From positions 6,910 through 18,568 of the forward strand of contig JAEPRB010000475.1 in assembly GCA_016758965.1 (NCBI GenBank): a stretch of DNA of 11,659 nt, in the 5' to 3' direction. Shown in pieces: positions 1 to 9,336 of this stretch (positions are counted from its first letter, which is position 1; each line of letters starts with the position of its first letter). The stretch is from Circinella minor (taxonomy: Eukaryota; Mucoromycota; Mucoromycetes; Mucorales; Lichtheimiaceae). The notes beneath the pieces are model-generated. The model did no database searches and was not told where the DNA came from. It saw nothing but the letters and a program-made list of their open reading frames with translations. Both the position numbers and the translations under genes were made by a program.

Positions 1-2
1 CA

Positions 3-1341
3 ATTGAAGCTTCATTAGCCTGTGAAACTCGTAGTGTTGTTGAAAGAATTAGACCTGTTAATACCATTTATGCCTACATTCCTAAGCAAGAGAAGTTCAA
101 AGTATATTTAACTTATTTAATATCCCAGACACTTCAAAACATAAGTCAATTGAGAGTATGAGTAGTTAACAATATTTATGTAGAAATGGTGCGTAGAAAG
201 ACACTATCCAAACGACATTGTTTCAGAAATGAAAATTGTTCGTTATGTAAAAGAGCTTTTCGAAAAAGGAATCCAATCAACTGTAAGAAACGCTGACGGT
301 ACGACTTCCACAACTCGTATCGGCTACAGCCATGAGACTTTAAAGATGCACATTAAAGCCTTGGTTGATCTCTATAACAAACAGAAGGTTGAATACGAAG
401 GAATGATGACTCTCAAGCATCCTCGTGGTGAAACTCTTAAAAATTTTGAGAGTTCATTAAAGCGACTCTGTTCTGCAGCACGTCAATCAGAGAATTTTGT
501 TGATCCTGGGATTGGTTCTATTCAAGATGGATATAATGCCGAGCAACTGGTTCAGGTTGCTGATTATTATTTTGGAAGGAAGAAAAAGGCCGGAGATGCT
601 CTCAGAGATCGAATGATGTTCCTATTAAATCATATGATGATGCTTAGAGGAGAGACATTAAGAGATACCAACCTCAATCACTTGTTTTCTTTAGAGTTTA
701 AGGATGAGGGTGCAACTCGCTGTCCTGTATTTGTGATGATGATAACGGGAGGCAAAACAAATCAAGAGCACCATAAGTTATATAGTGGTGTTATAAGACA
801 TAAAAATGTGCAAATGTGTGCTTTTGGAGCGATCGGATTTTATCTTTTTCATCGCTTTCATGTTCAAGGTGAAGCTTTTCCTAATTTTTCTATGAACGAA
901 AATTGGTTTAATACTAAACTGGCCAGAGGGAGATCAATCAACAAAGCTGTTTCATACAATACTCAGCTCAATTCCATCAGCAATGCCTTTGCTGCTGTGG
1001 GTATTAATAGCATTAAAAAGACGCATTCAGGACGGCAAGCAGGAGCTAGAGAAGCTGAAATGGCTGGTCTTTCGCATGATCATATAAGAAGAGTAGGACG
1101 TTGGAATTCAGAAAGCATGGAAAACAATTATCTGACGTGTCTTCCCAGAACTGCGATCAGAGTTATCCAAGGATTTCCGGAAGAAAAAGGCTGCTTCTGG
1201 CTTCCTCGTGCACTTGTTACCCCACCTTTGTCTCTTCAAAAGAAAATTTTCCCTATGGTCGAAGAATGGCAGGAAAAAATGCAAATGGATCCATCTTGCC
1301 AAACCATTTGTGGTGAAGGCTTCTTAAAAGCTTTTGGTTGA
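3..1341 (+). CDS. Crypton tyrosine recombinase (5'-partial, exons 3-101 and 184-1341)
   Basis: This would cut and rejoin DNA through a 3'-phosphotyrosine intermediate, in the nucleus. Exon 1 (33 codons, start outside the window) reads ACETRSVVERIRPVNT and joins in phase 0 to exon 2, which begins KWCVERHYPND. The first ATG at 229 is therefore internal, not the true start. Counting from that ATG, the catalytic set is complete: Arg140 in LRGETLRD, His266 and Arg269 in KKTHSGRQ, Trp292 in RVGRWNSE (the H/W position) and Tyr301 in ENNYL. A pocket with R...HxxR...W...Y at this spacing is typical of Crypton YR domains. The frame stops at 1339-1341 just after GEGFLKAFG, but the homologous-looking protein continues in another frame, so this stop is probably a frameshift product. 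Family assignment is firm; the exact product is not. Confidence 0.82.
102..183 (+). other. Predicted 82-nt GT-AG intron in the Crypton recombinase gene
   Basis: It begins GTATAT and ends TTATGTAG, with a branch-like TTAAC at 166-170, about 14 nt before the acceptor. It contains in-frame stops. Removing it joins PKQEKFK to KWCVERHYPND in phase 0, giving one open frame from base 3 to 1341. No transcript was seen; this is a sequence prediction. Confidence 0.75.
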
Positions 1342-1493
1342 GTTGAGAGCTATCATCTTGCAAGATGCTGTATTTTTGAAGCAGCTTATACCTGAACATG
1401 AAATGTTCACCATGAAGTATTTCAGTGCGAGGATTTCATAACTTTTGCTGAGGAACTTAATCGTGCTATTAACAGCACTACACCTCTGCAGAA
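1330..1493 (+). pseudogene. Frame-disrupted linker between recombinase and DNA-binding domain
   Basis: Coding-like sequence continues past the stop at 1339-1341 but hops frames. In the frame of base 1337 it reads VELRAIILQDAVFLKQ, resembling the LQDA-containing segment that follows the YR domain in Crypton proteins. From 1429 it is back in the recombinase frame as EDFITFAEELNRAINS. Near 1480-1493 it moves to the third frame and enters VEIQRVAPEINSR. The segments abut, with no room for introns of about 80 nt. The simplest reading is three one-base indels: a gain near 1327-1336, a loss near 1428, and a loss near 1485. They could be true decay or assembly errors. The third-frame piece has no ATG at its beginning, which argues against a separate downstream gene. 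Confidence 0.7.
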
Positions 1494-2366
1494 GTGGAAA
1501 TACAACGTGTTGCTCCTGAAATCAACTCAAGAATTTCGGATTTGGCGTTGCAAATCCAATCTCTGTATAGATCATCTGGAAGCAACAATACAGTCAGTAA
1601 TGAAATCATTGAAGCAATATCTTCCAACGTTATAAAAAAAATGGAGGAAAAATTCGGTAACGGTGTAGGGATTTATACACAACCTTCATCATCCACAAAT
1701 GCTACAGCTAACGTAGCAGTTAATAATACTGCCAGTACTCGAAGAAGAGGAAGAGAAGATGAAGAAGATGAAGAGGACAGTCCAAGAAAGCGGTATAAAC
1801 TTAGCCGTGACTTGTCAAATATCAATTGCTTATGGAAAGAATGGACTGTAGGTTTTACTCAAGGGAAGCCAAGCATTAATAGCTTAAACGAAGAATATGG
1901 AAGTAAATGGAGACAAGATGCAAAAGGTAATATTAAATAGGTTAAGATAATGCTTTCTATATGTGCTAACATATCGTATATTTAAACGTCTTATCATCAC
2001 ATATTAGAGAGAAAATGTTACTCTAAACGGCTTATTATAGTTAACGAAATTCGAAAAATTGCTGAAGAAAGAAGCATCTCGTTGGAAGATGCAGTCCAGG
2101 CTGTTGAAAATGAGCGTGTTTCCCTTCAGGGCTGCTCTCTAGACAAGCTCAGTAAGATTATAAACGCTAGAAAAAACAACAATAAATATTATATTTATGC
2201 AACCATCAAAAACTGTTATCTCTCTCTCTCTCTCTTCTCTTATATATATATATATTTATTCTCTTTTTCTCCTAACTTTTTGTCAATATCACAAGTATAT
2301 TACTATTACCATATTATTATCATTATTAAAAATAAATCATCATCAGACGTTTCAAACAAGAAATAG
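1494..2366 (+). CDS. Crypton C-terminal part: acidic region plus GCR1_C-like DNA-binding domain (exons 1494-1926 and 2008-2366)
   Basis: This is the DNA-binding tail of the same element. It begins in the third frame without an ATG (the first in-frame start-like codon is GTG at 1494), so it is best read as a continuation of the frame-broken protein. It runs through a helical stretch, a Ser/Asn/Thr-rich linker, an acidic run (EDEEDEED) and a basic, NLS-like PRKRYK. The core is LWKEWTVGF, then GKPSINSL and YGSKWR, the signature of the GCR1_C fold named after yeast Gcr1. Splicing out 1927-2007 continues it as RKCYSKRLIIVNEIRK, SLEDAVQAVE and LDKLSKII, which completes the domain. After about 2184 the protein becomes repeat-encoded tail (poly Y/I/S) up to the stop at 2364-2366, so the native stop has probably been lost. 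Confidence 0.75.
1927..2007 (+). other. Predicted 81-nt GT-AG intron inside the GCR1_C-like domain
   Basis: It starts GTAATATT directly after AAAG and ends ATATTAG, with a branch-like CTAAC at 1966-1970. The exon leaves at phase 1 (G at 1926) and is completed by AG at 2008-2009, restoring the Glu-Arg-Lys-Cys run and an open frame to 2366. Unspliced, the frame stops at 1938-1940. Confidence 0.78.
2219..2255. repeat. Compound microsatellite (TC)n then (TA)n
   Basis: About 11 TC units, slightly interrupted, run into about 7 TA units. The tract lies within the apparent 3' end of the Crypton frame and encodes the Ser/Leu then Tyr/Ile low-complexity tail. Confidence 0.9.
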
Positions 2367-3161
2367 TTATTAAGTTCACATCTGTCTAATGAATTTCATT
2401 TTCACTTGTAACCCGATTGTTCGACTTTACCTGGAATTGGAATCGATTTCTTCACCTACGTACGTAATATCATATTCATTTTTATCTAAAATCAGATCCA
2501 GATTATGGGACCAGATAGTCAAGTATTTAGTATAAATAGATAGTTTCTTTTTTTTTCTTGTAAAATAAACTCTTTTTGTGACTAGAACCGTCCCTTTTAT
2601 TTAACTTTCTCTTTTTAAATAAGTTATTTGATATAACTTTCTTCTTCCTTTGAAACTCATATTTTCTTTTTCTTTTATTAAATACAATTCGAATGGGATA
2701 CAGTATAACAATGTGAGAGAAAGAAAAAGAGAGAAATAAAAAAAAGGTCATCACCAGTGCAATATATATACACATTTATGCAAGAAAAAAAATTATGCAA
2801 CCCAAAAAAAAAAAATACCTCGGACTTTGTGTCTCGTTTGTGAATTGATTTGAAGTAATACCTCGTGTATTTTCAATTTTTTATTATTTTTGGTGCTAAA
2901 TAAAAAAAAAATTGAAGAGAACCCACAGGTTAAGCTCAAAAAAAGTTGTGACCCCCGCTTAAAATTTTGCCCGACCTATTCGGACTTTGTGAATCACAAA
3001 TTGTGAATATTTTGTGAATTTTGTGAAAATAAAATTTGATACATATATGTATAAGAAAAAAAGTTTGAAAAGAAGAAACAATAAAATATATATGAGACAT
3101 AATAATAATGAAAGAAAAAGTTTAGAACTATATCGTTTAATTGTATAGATACGTAAATGAT
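2367..3161. other. AT-rich spacer; hairpin, short repeat and one weak minus-strand ORF, no firm gene
   Basis: No gene is supported here. A fold-back of T-rich and A-rich arms (TTCAATTTTTTATT against an A-rich arm ending AAATTGAA) spans about 2871-2918. The string CGGACTTTGTG occurs at about 2820 and again at about 2980, each followed by TTGTGAAT within 30 bp. On the minus strand a 57-codon open stretch (2600-2427) contains LDLILDKNEYDITYVGEE and ends at a GTAAAG that could be a splice donor. It has no ATG start and no partner exon that I could find. Confidence 0.6.
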
Positions 3162-4336
3162 TTACAAACTAGACGATTGAAGACGGTTATAAGGAGAGCT
3201 CAACAAACGAAGAGTATCAGCATTTAACTATTATTATTAATGAAAAAAAAATCAAAGCGACAATTCAATTAATGGCACAATTATATTTTTGATTTTTACC
3301 TCTTTTATCATTAACGCAATCTAACGAATAAAAAAATTTAAAATGATTACTCACTTCCTCTTTGAGTTGTCTATAAACAATACCAATCTTGGCTTTGGGT
3401 GCCCATTTCAATGCAAGCTTCTTAGCAGTATCCAACAGTTTTTTTTCCGGACATATTTCATCAACAAGCTCAGATTTAAGAGCTTCTTCAGCATTAAAAC
3501 GGTGCCCCTGTAAGACTAATGCGCGAAGAGTTTTTGGGGTGGTCTTGTAACGAAGTATAGCATTCATACCGGCATGAAGTGGTGCTCCAATATCAATTTC
3601 ATTCTATTATTATAATATATTTTAGAACGGCAGCCGTTAATAAACGATTAATGTCAATCACGTATAATTCTCATGATTATTACTTATTGATGAAACAAAA
3701 TAAAGTTACCATGCACATGTATCCTCGTTCAGTACGCATAACGCGGTAATCTAAAAATATAAAAGCGAGAGTCAATTTGTTGTGTATGCATAATAGGGCG
3801 AAGAATTCCTTTTGACATATACTCAAAGAAAAAAATCTGTATATTTAAAATAGCATTTACCATGTGTCAAAGCAAGCATACAGCCACCAGCAAAAGCATG
3901 ACTAACAAAGAGAGAAAGAATGAAAAAAAAAGAAGCCATAGTAAATTAATAAAAATAAAACATTGTTTTTTCAAAGATAAACTAACCCATTGAGAGCAGC
4001 GACAGTGGGGACGACAAAAGTTAGAAACTTTTTTAACATAGCAAGATAAGAATCCATGAAAGGAATATATTCTTTGGAATGTTTAGTATCAAGACCATTG
4101 GAAAAGAATTTACCATCACCCACAGTAACTAGGGCCATTTCGATAGGCTTTTTTGAGGCAAAGAAAATATCTTCAATGATTTGTAAGGCATAAATAATTG
4201 ATTTACAAATTTCGGTCGTGAAGCGGTTATCCTGATTATGAAGATGTAAGATAAACAATGGTCCTTCACGACTGAGAGTCATATATTTTTTTTCAGCGGA
4301 TGGTAAAGTTAGCGGAAAGACTATTTGCTCGGCCAT
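3162..4336 (-). CDS. Delta3,delta2-enoyl-CoA isomerase-like protein of the crotonase superfamily, 248 aa, five exons
   Basis: It probably shifts the double bond of unsaturated acyl-CoAs in beta-oxidation, likely in the peroxisome. The exons are 4336-3987, 3901-3861, 3750-3710, 3603-3355 and 3227-3162. All introns are GT-AG (85, 110, 106 and 127 nt), and the phases (2, 1, 0, 0) agree throughout, giving 747 nt. The fold is visible in order: first oxyanion-hole segment GKFFSNGLD (75-83), second segment NGHAFAGGCMLALTHDYR (116-133), then MCMNEIDIGAP (142-152). Enoyl-CoA hydratases carry a Glu in the GGGCE position; here it is GGCML. A single Glu remains (E146 in NEIDIG), as in isomerases, so isomerase is preferred over hydratase. 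The protein has no mitochondrial-type N-terminus. It ends SSL, a weak PTS1-like signal. Start: the ATG at 4336 precedes the superfamily beta-strand region. Substrate and location are inferred. Confidence 0.9.
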
Positions 4337-4983
4337 TTTTGTATATTAAAAGTAGTGTGTATAATGTGGGGTTAGCCAAATCAAAAGTGCAAGCATCTCT
4401 TGTGCTAGCAACTTCTTATTTTATATGTAATCGGGAAAACTTTTTTAGCTTACAAACCGCGAATGTAAATAGTTTTCCCCTCCAATCAACAATCACGTAA
4501 GCTATAAGGTCAACAAGTTCACAGCATAAAGTTCATTCTTTTGAAAAAATTATTTGTATATGTATTTATGACAGCGCTATTCACGCTATTTTATATTATG
4601 TAAATACCTTGACAAACATGTTCCCTTTTGATAACTTCTTTTATTATCATTGTCAGTTGCATATAATTTGTAATAAGCTTGCTTTCTGTAAGCAAAAAAG
4701 AAAAAAAAACTTCCATGAGTTTATGAAATTAACTTATGAATTTGTAATGTCTTCTAGCAAGTAAAACTTTCTTTTTTTTATTTTTTGGAAAAAAAAACTT
4801 GCTATGCATTAAAAGTATAATGATACAATCTTTTAATGAGTGGGTAGATCACGAGAAATAAAAATGATTAACGCAGAAAAACTTGACGAGCGTTACCAAT
4901 TGTTCAGTTTTTCAGCAATTATAATTCTCCTGGGAATTTACTCGGGTTGTGTCACCATCAGTTACTGTATTTCCATTTTTGTA
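4337..4983. other. Upstream spacer of the isomerase gene; possible core promoter elements only
   Basis: On the minus strand a TATAAAA lies at 4425-4419, about 83 bases before the isomerase ATG, and an inverted CCAAT (CCAAT on the plus strand, 4482-4486) lies about 146 bases before it. Both fit a promoter, but such short strings are common by chance in DNA this AT-rich. The rest is A- and T-runs with no coding frame that I support. Confidence 0.3.
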
Positions 4984-5797
4984 CAGTGATTATTCGTTAA
5001 ACCGTTACTCGTTAAATAGGTATTTCGCTAAACCGGTAGTATCTCTCAAACATTTTTTTATATACTTAGTAAAATACCGGTGATTCGCTAAACCGGTATC
5101 CGGTGAGCTTTCCTATATATTTACCGGGTTTAAAATAGTATTATTTTATTTTATATAATATAATATTAGTCTTTTTATTGGTAAATCAGTAATGCAGCCT
5201 TTCTTTAACGTCATCTAAGCTCTTCCCTTTGTTTTCAGCTGGCTACTTTGTTTTCATAGCAATTAAAAATACACGAATTATTCTTATCGTCAAAAGAAAG
5301 CTTCTCAACATCTTGTTGATAACAGTGCCTCGTTTTCGCCAACTTCACACAGATGCTTTTTTTCTTTCTCCTCATCTGCATACGTACGTACTTATTTTCA
5401 ACTTTGTCATGTAATTGTTCATTACCATTGAATATGTAATTATGTTGTTGATACAATTCATTTTTACTCATTTACGCAACTGCTAACCATGGTCCATATT
5501 AAACACACTTTGTTGTAAATTCATTATTAATTCAATCTCTGGTTCATTATCACTATTTGATGTGTACACTATTATCATTTTTATAACTAAAAGATTAGCT
5601 CATAGTAGCAAAGCTACGTACATTAAGCAGATAGCTAATATGAACTATCATTTTTTATCTTATCTGTACAGTTTAATTTAATTATAGTTATGTTTCCAGT
5701 ATATTCTACATACCTATTAGTACCAGCTGCGTTTCAATTCGCTAAACCGGTACAAATCCTCACATATATGAGTATTGGTTTAAACGAATAATCACTG
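4984..5797. mobile_element. Non-autonomous pogo/Tc1-mariner-like DNA transposon (MITE-like, 814 bp)
   Basis: The left end begins CAGTGATTATTCGTTAAACC (4984-5003). The right end, read on the minus strand from 5797, begins with the same 15 bases and then matches after one inserted T, so 20 of 21 positions agree. The dinucleotide TA flanks both ends (4982-4983 and 5798-5799), as expected of the TA target duplication in the Tc1/mariner/pogo superfamily. The CAGTG terminus and the TTCGTTAA pattern resemble pogo-type ends. The interior has only short, unconvincing frames (for example about 5235-5471 on the minus strand) and no DDE transposase, so it would depend on a transposase encoded elsewhere. 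Superfamily assignment is inferred from the ends alone. Confidence 0.75.
4993..5098 (+). repeat. 15-bp motif array at the left end of the transposon
   Basis: The consensus is TTCGYTAAACCGGTA. Near-tandem copies lie at 4993-5007, 5008-5022 (degenerate) and 5024-5038, and an exact copy of the third at 5084-5098. A further exact copy lies near the right end at 5738-5752, and an inverted relative forms the right terminus at 5773-5788. Repeated subterminal motifs of this sort usually bind a transposase; that role is inferred here. Confidence 0.75.
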
Positions 5798-5799
5798 TA

Positions 5800-6743
5800 G
5801 TAGGATGTAGATGACGAACCCGAAGAAATATCTTCTCTTACATTATCAGATGAAATAAACTATATTCTAAACAGATTTTGTATTTATTAAATCCTTGTTG
5901 TATTGAAAAATATCATTTAAGTATAACTCGATGCTAATCTATGCTGAGAGTTCAACAGCTATGCATTTTGATAAATACTCTGGTTCATGGAGTTATAGTG
6001 TAACTTTTCTTCCACGCAAAAATATTACATGTAATTTCCAACAACGATTATGTGCAAAAAAAAACAAATATATACATCAAGTGTATCATTTAGTATATGT
6101 TGCATCGGTCAAATTGATCATGTAAGAGAAATAAGTTTATATTGAATTTTTGGATGGTCATTTTTCTTTAAAAAAAATAGATCAAACAACACACATGGTT
6201 ATATTGGTGGCTAAAGTTAAATCATTCTTCATCAATGGTACCCTAGTTGTCGTCATGACAGCAATAGGAATAACTATTCCAAAACCAAATTCCAGTTTGA
6301 TAATACACAATGAATTGATGAAAATATGACTTTTATTTTTTGAGCATGACATGGTATTTTTTTTTTTTCTCTTTTGTTTTTCGCAAATTCTAAAAAGGTT
6401 ATGATATTAATAAAAAAAAAAAAGAAAAACTCTAGAAATTTTTTCTTTGTATGCAACCCCTAACAGATGATGATACATAAGAAAAAAATAAAAAATGAAA
6501 TGAAGTTAAAAAGAAGGGGAAACCAGAACATGGCTAATGACCGATTCAAATATATATAAGATAGTACATATATATATATATATATATATAATTTAAGATG
6601 GTATAAACAGTTTCGTTTTTGACAAAATTATAAAGAGAGAATTAGTAAGTGCTATTCAGGGGTTTCCAAAATCGAAATCAACTTACACGTTTTAAAGCAT
6701 ATGTTAAGAAAAATGAGGTGTAAAAACCCGTTCGGAACCAGAG
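5800..6743. other. AT-rich non-coding stretch with a (TA)n tract
   Basis: I see no gene. A (TA)n microsatellite lies at about 6568-6591. Two small plus-strand frames (5931-6125 and 6195-6329) lack recognisable motifs, splice partners or neighbours and are probably chance. Long A- and T-runs fill much of the rest. Confidence 0.6.
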
Positions 6744-6902
6744 TTCACAGAATAAAACCAAGGAAAACATAGACGAACAGAAAATTTCTGTTTTCGTCTG
6801 TTCTTCTCTGTGATCTGTGAATATCGGTTTTCATTTGTTATGCGTAAACCGGGATTCACAGAATAAAACAAACGAAAACATAGATGAACAAAAAATTTCT
6901 GT
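6744..6902. repeat. 48-bp direct repeat with an inverted third arm (fold-back structure)
   Basis: The copies at 6744-6791 and 6855-6902 match at 44 of 48 bases, both starting TTCACAGAATAAAAC and ending TTTCTGT. Between them, 6785-6821 reads back on the minus strand as TTCACAGA...GACGAAAACAGAAA, an imperfect inverted copy. The first copy and the middle can therefore pair around AACAGAAAATTTCTGTT. This looks like a rearranged fold-back or MITE remnant. No terminal repeats or target duplication could be set. Confidence 0.7.
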
Positions 6903-6995
6903 CCATATCGTCATCTAAAGTTTTTTTGCTCTTGGTTGTTTTGTTGATAAAAAAAATTACAATTCCACACTCCACATTTAATTATAAAGAAAACA

Positions 6996-7259
6996 TTATA
7001 GTAAGCGTGTCTTGTAACCAATAGTAACAGTAATGAAAACATTGACTAACAGCATACTTGGACATAAAAGAAAAAAAATTAATAGCAAATGAAAAACATT
7101 CATCTTACCAGAACAGACTAATTTTGGTACGTAACCAGACGAAAGATCTTGAAAAAACCAAGATACGAGTGGTACCAGAAGAGAAATCGGATGGCAAGGA
7201 GAAACGACTTGTTGAACCGATAAAAAATCGATAACAGGAGAATATAACTGAATGATCAA
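6996..7259 (-). CDS. Doubtful small gene or exon pair, hydrophobic, unknown function
   Basis: I do not recognise it. The frame from an ATG at 7259 reads SPVIDFLSVQQVVSPCHP and LVSWFFQDLSSGYVPKLVC, a composition less biased than the surroundings. At 7108 it meets a good donor (GTAAGATG). A 63-nt candidate intron (7108-7046) has CTATTAAT, then a T-rich tract, then TGTTAG. Removing it leaves 66 codons, ending GYKTRLL at 6996. The intron length is a multiple of three and has no stop, so the unspliced frame is also open (87 codons). It could be a chance frame, a fragment of a larger gene, or a true small protein. No conserved domain is visible. Confidence 0.25.
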   Translation of the reverse strand: MIIQLYSPVIDFLSVQQVVSPCHPISLLVPLVSWFFQDLSSGYVPKLVCSGKMNVFHLLLIFFLLCPSMLLVNVFITVTIGYKTRLL

Positions 7260-7269
7260 TGACTTGCTT

Positions 7270-8084
7270 ATTCGAGTGTTGAATGAGATGATAGAAATGT
7301 AAAAAAAATAAGAATAGAAATCAAAAGTCCATCATAAGTAATACAGACCCTATAAAATTTATGGGATGTAAATGTACTACAGGTTTATTTTTACCTTCAT
7401 GTCCTGTATGTATATTCATCATACAAAAATCATTCGGCATATGTAAATAATATTGACATGATGATTATGAAAGAAAAAATGGGAAAAAATAATAAAAAAA
7501 TTATCTCTGACCCTATTTATATATTTTTTTATTATGTGTCAAATCGTGAGATCAAAAAAAAAAAAGTCAACCTTGTTTTATGCAATTTTTATATCATTTT
7601 TTGGATCTTTAAAGAAGAAAAAACACCAAATTGACACATTTGAACAACTAGAAGCCAACGATAACTTATTGGAGATAAAACGAGACGAGTGCCATTGAAT
7701 AGATCAGAACACTGTTGTAACATTTTCTACATCTTCCAGCTCGATACTTGGGTAGATATAAAACAGCTGCGGATGAACACATAATGTAATGTTATTGTAT
7801 ATATTATTAGATCTGCTAGAGTGACAGGTTTCCATTTACATGTTACATTTAACCAGATTCGTTGCTCTTTCTCTTCTTATTCTTTTATCAATACTTTTTA
7901 TTTGAATTTGTATTAAATGTGTTACTAAAAGAAAAGTTGGCACTAAAAATGATCCTATTCTCAATGCATACAATGAAAAATATATTTCTGTTTTGGTTAG
8001 ATCACGTGCTGCTTTTTTTTGGAAACGGCTAGGGGGCGTAAAATTAAAAGGTCGAGTTTAAAGATCAATCCTGCTTATTTTTTT
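7270..8084. other. AT-rich spacer downstream of the E2 gene with short coding-like fragments
   Basis: No complete gene is supported. Two plus-strand open stretches look more like protein than the background: 7665-7784, containing NIFYIFQLDTWVDIKQL, and 7906-8061, containing NAYNEKYISVLVRSRAAFFW followed by KRLGGVKLKGRV. Neither has an ATG in a sensible place. They lie in different frames, and the second stops 24 bases short of the convergent E2 stop codon. They may be relics of one old gene or mobile element, or chance. Confidence 0.4.

Positions 8085-9336
<1,252 letters not shown>

Larger units (their letters stand above)
1..2366 (+). mobile_element. Crypton-like tyrosine-recombinase transposon, 5' end outside the window, frame-damaged
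   Basis: The parts appear in Crypton order: an N-terminal segment (3-101), a catalytic tyrosine recombinase domain (184-1341), a linker in shifted frames (about 1330-1493), an acidic/basic low-complexity stretch, and a GCR1_C-like DNA-binding domain split by an intron (about 1800-2184). Cryptons are DNA transposons that move by a tyrosine recombinase and lack terminal inverted repeats, so the ends cannot be read from sequence. The left end lies before base 1, and the right limit given is the last in-frame stop. The block is visibly less AT-rich than the DNA after 2185. A domesticated Crypton-derived host gene is the main alternative, but the frame breaks argue against an active gene if they are real. 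Confidence 0.8.

Noticed and set aside
1101..1316. Plus-strand frame of 71 codons overlapping the recombinase, and a minus-strand frame at 1108-1302
   Set aside because: Both lie inside the catalytic domain of the recombinase in other frames and show no motif of their own.
2411..2435. TGTTCGAC as a possible tRNA B box
   Set aside because: There is no matching A box or cloverleaf around it.
2527..2775. Minus-strand frame of 82 codons
   Set aside because: It is mostly Lys, Phe and Ser from A/T runs, with no splice partners or motifs.
4300..4500. Plus-strand frame across the isomerase start and promoter
   Set aside because: It is antisense to exon 1 and the upstream region of a well-supported gene.
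5229..5471. Opposed frames inside the transposon, considered as a transposase remnant
   Set aside because: Neither shows a DDE or helix-turn-helix pattern. The minus-strand one (containing RRKKKSICVKLAKTRH) is too short to place in a family.
5931..6329. Two plus-strand frames (5931-6125 and 6195-6329), the latter hydrophobic
   Set aside because: They have no recognisable family, splice signals or neighbours. Their lengths are within chance for this stretch.
6274..6456. Minus-strand frame of 60 codons rich in Phe and Lys
   Set aside because: It comes from poly(A)/poly(T) runs.
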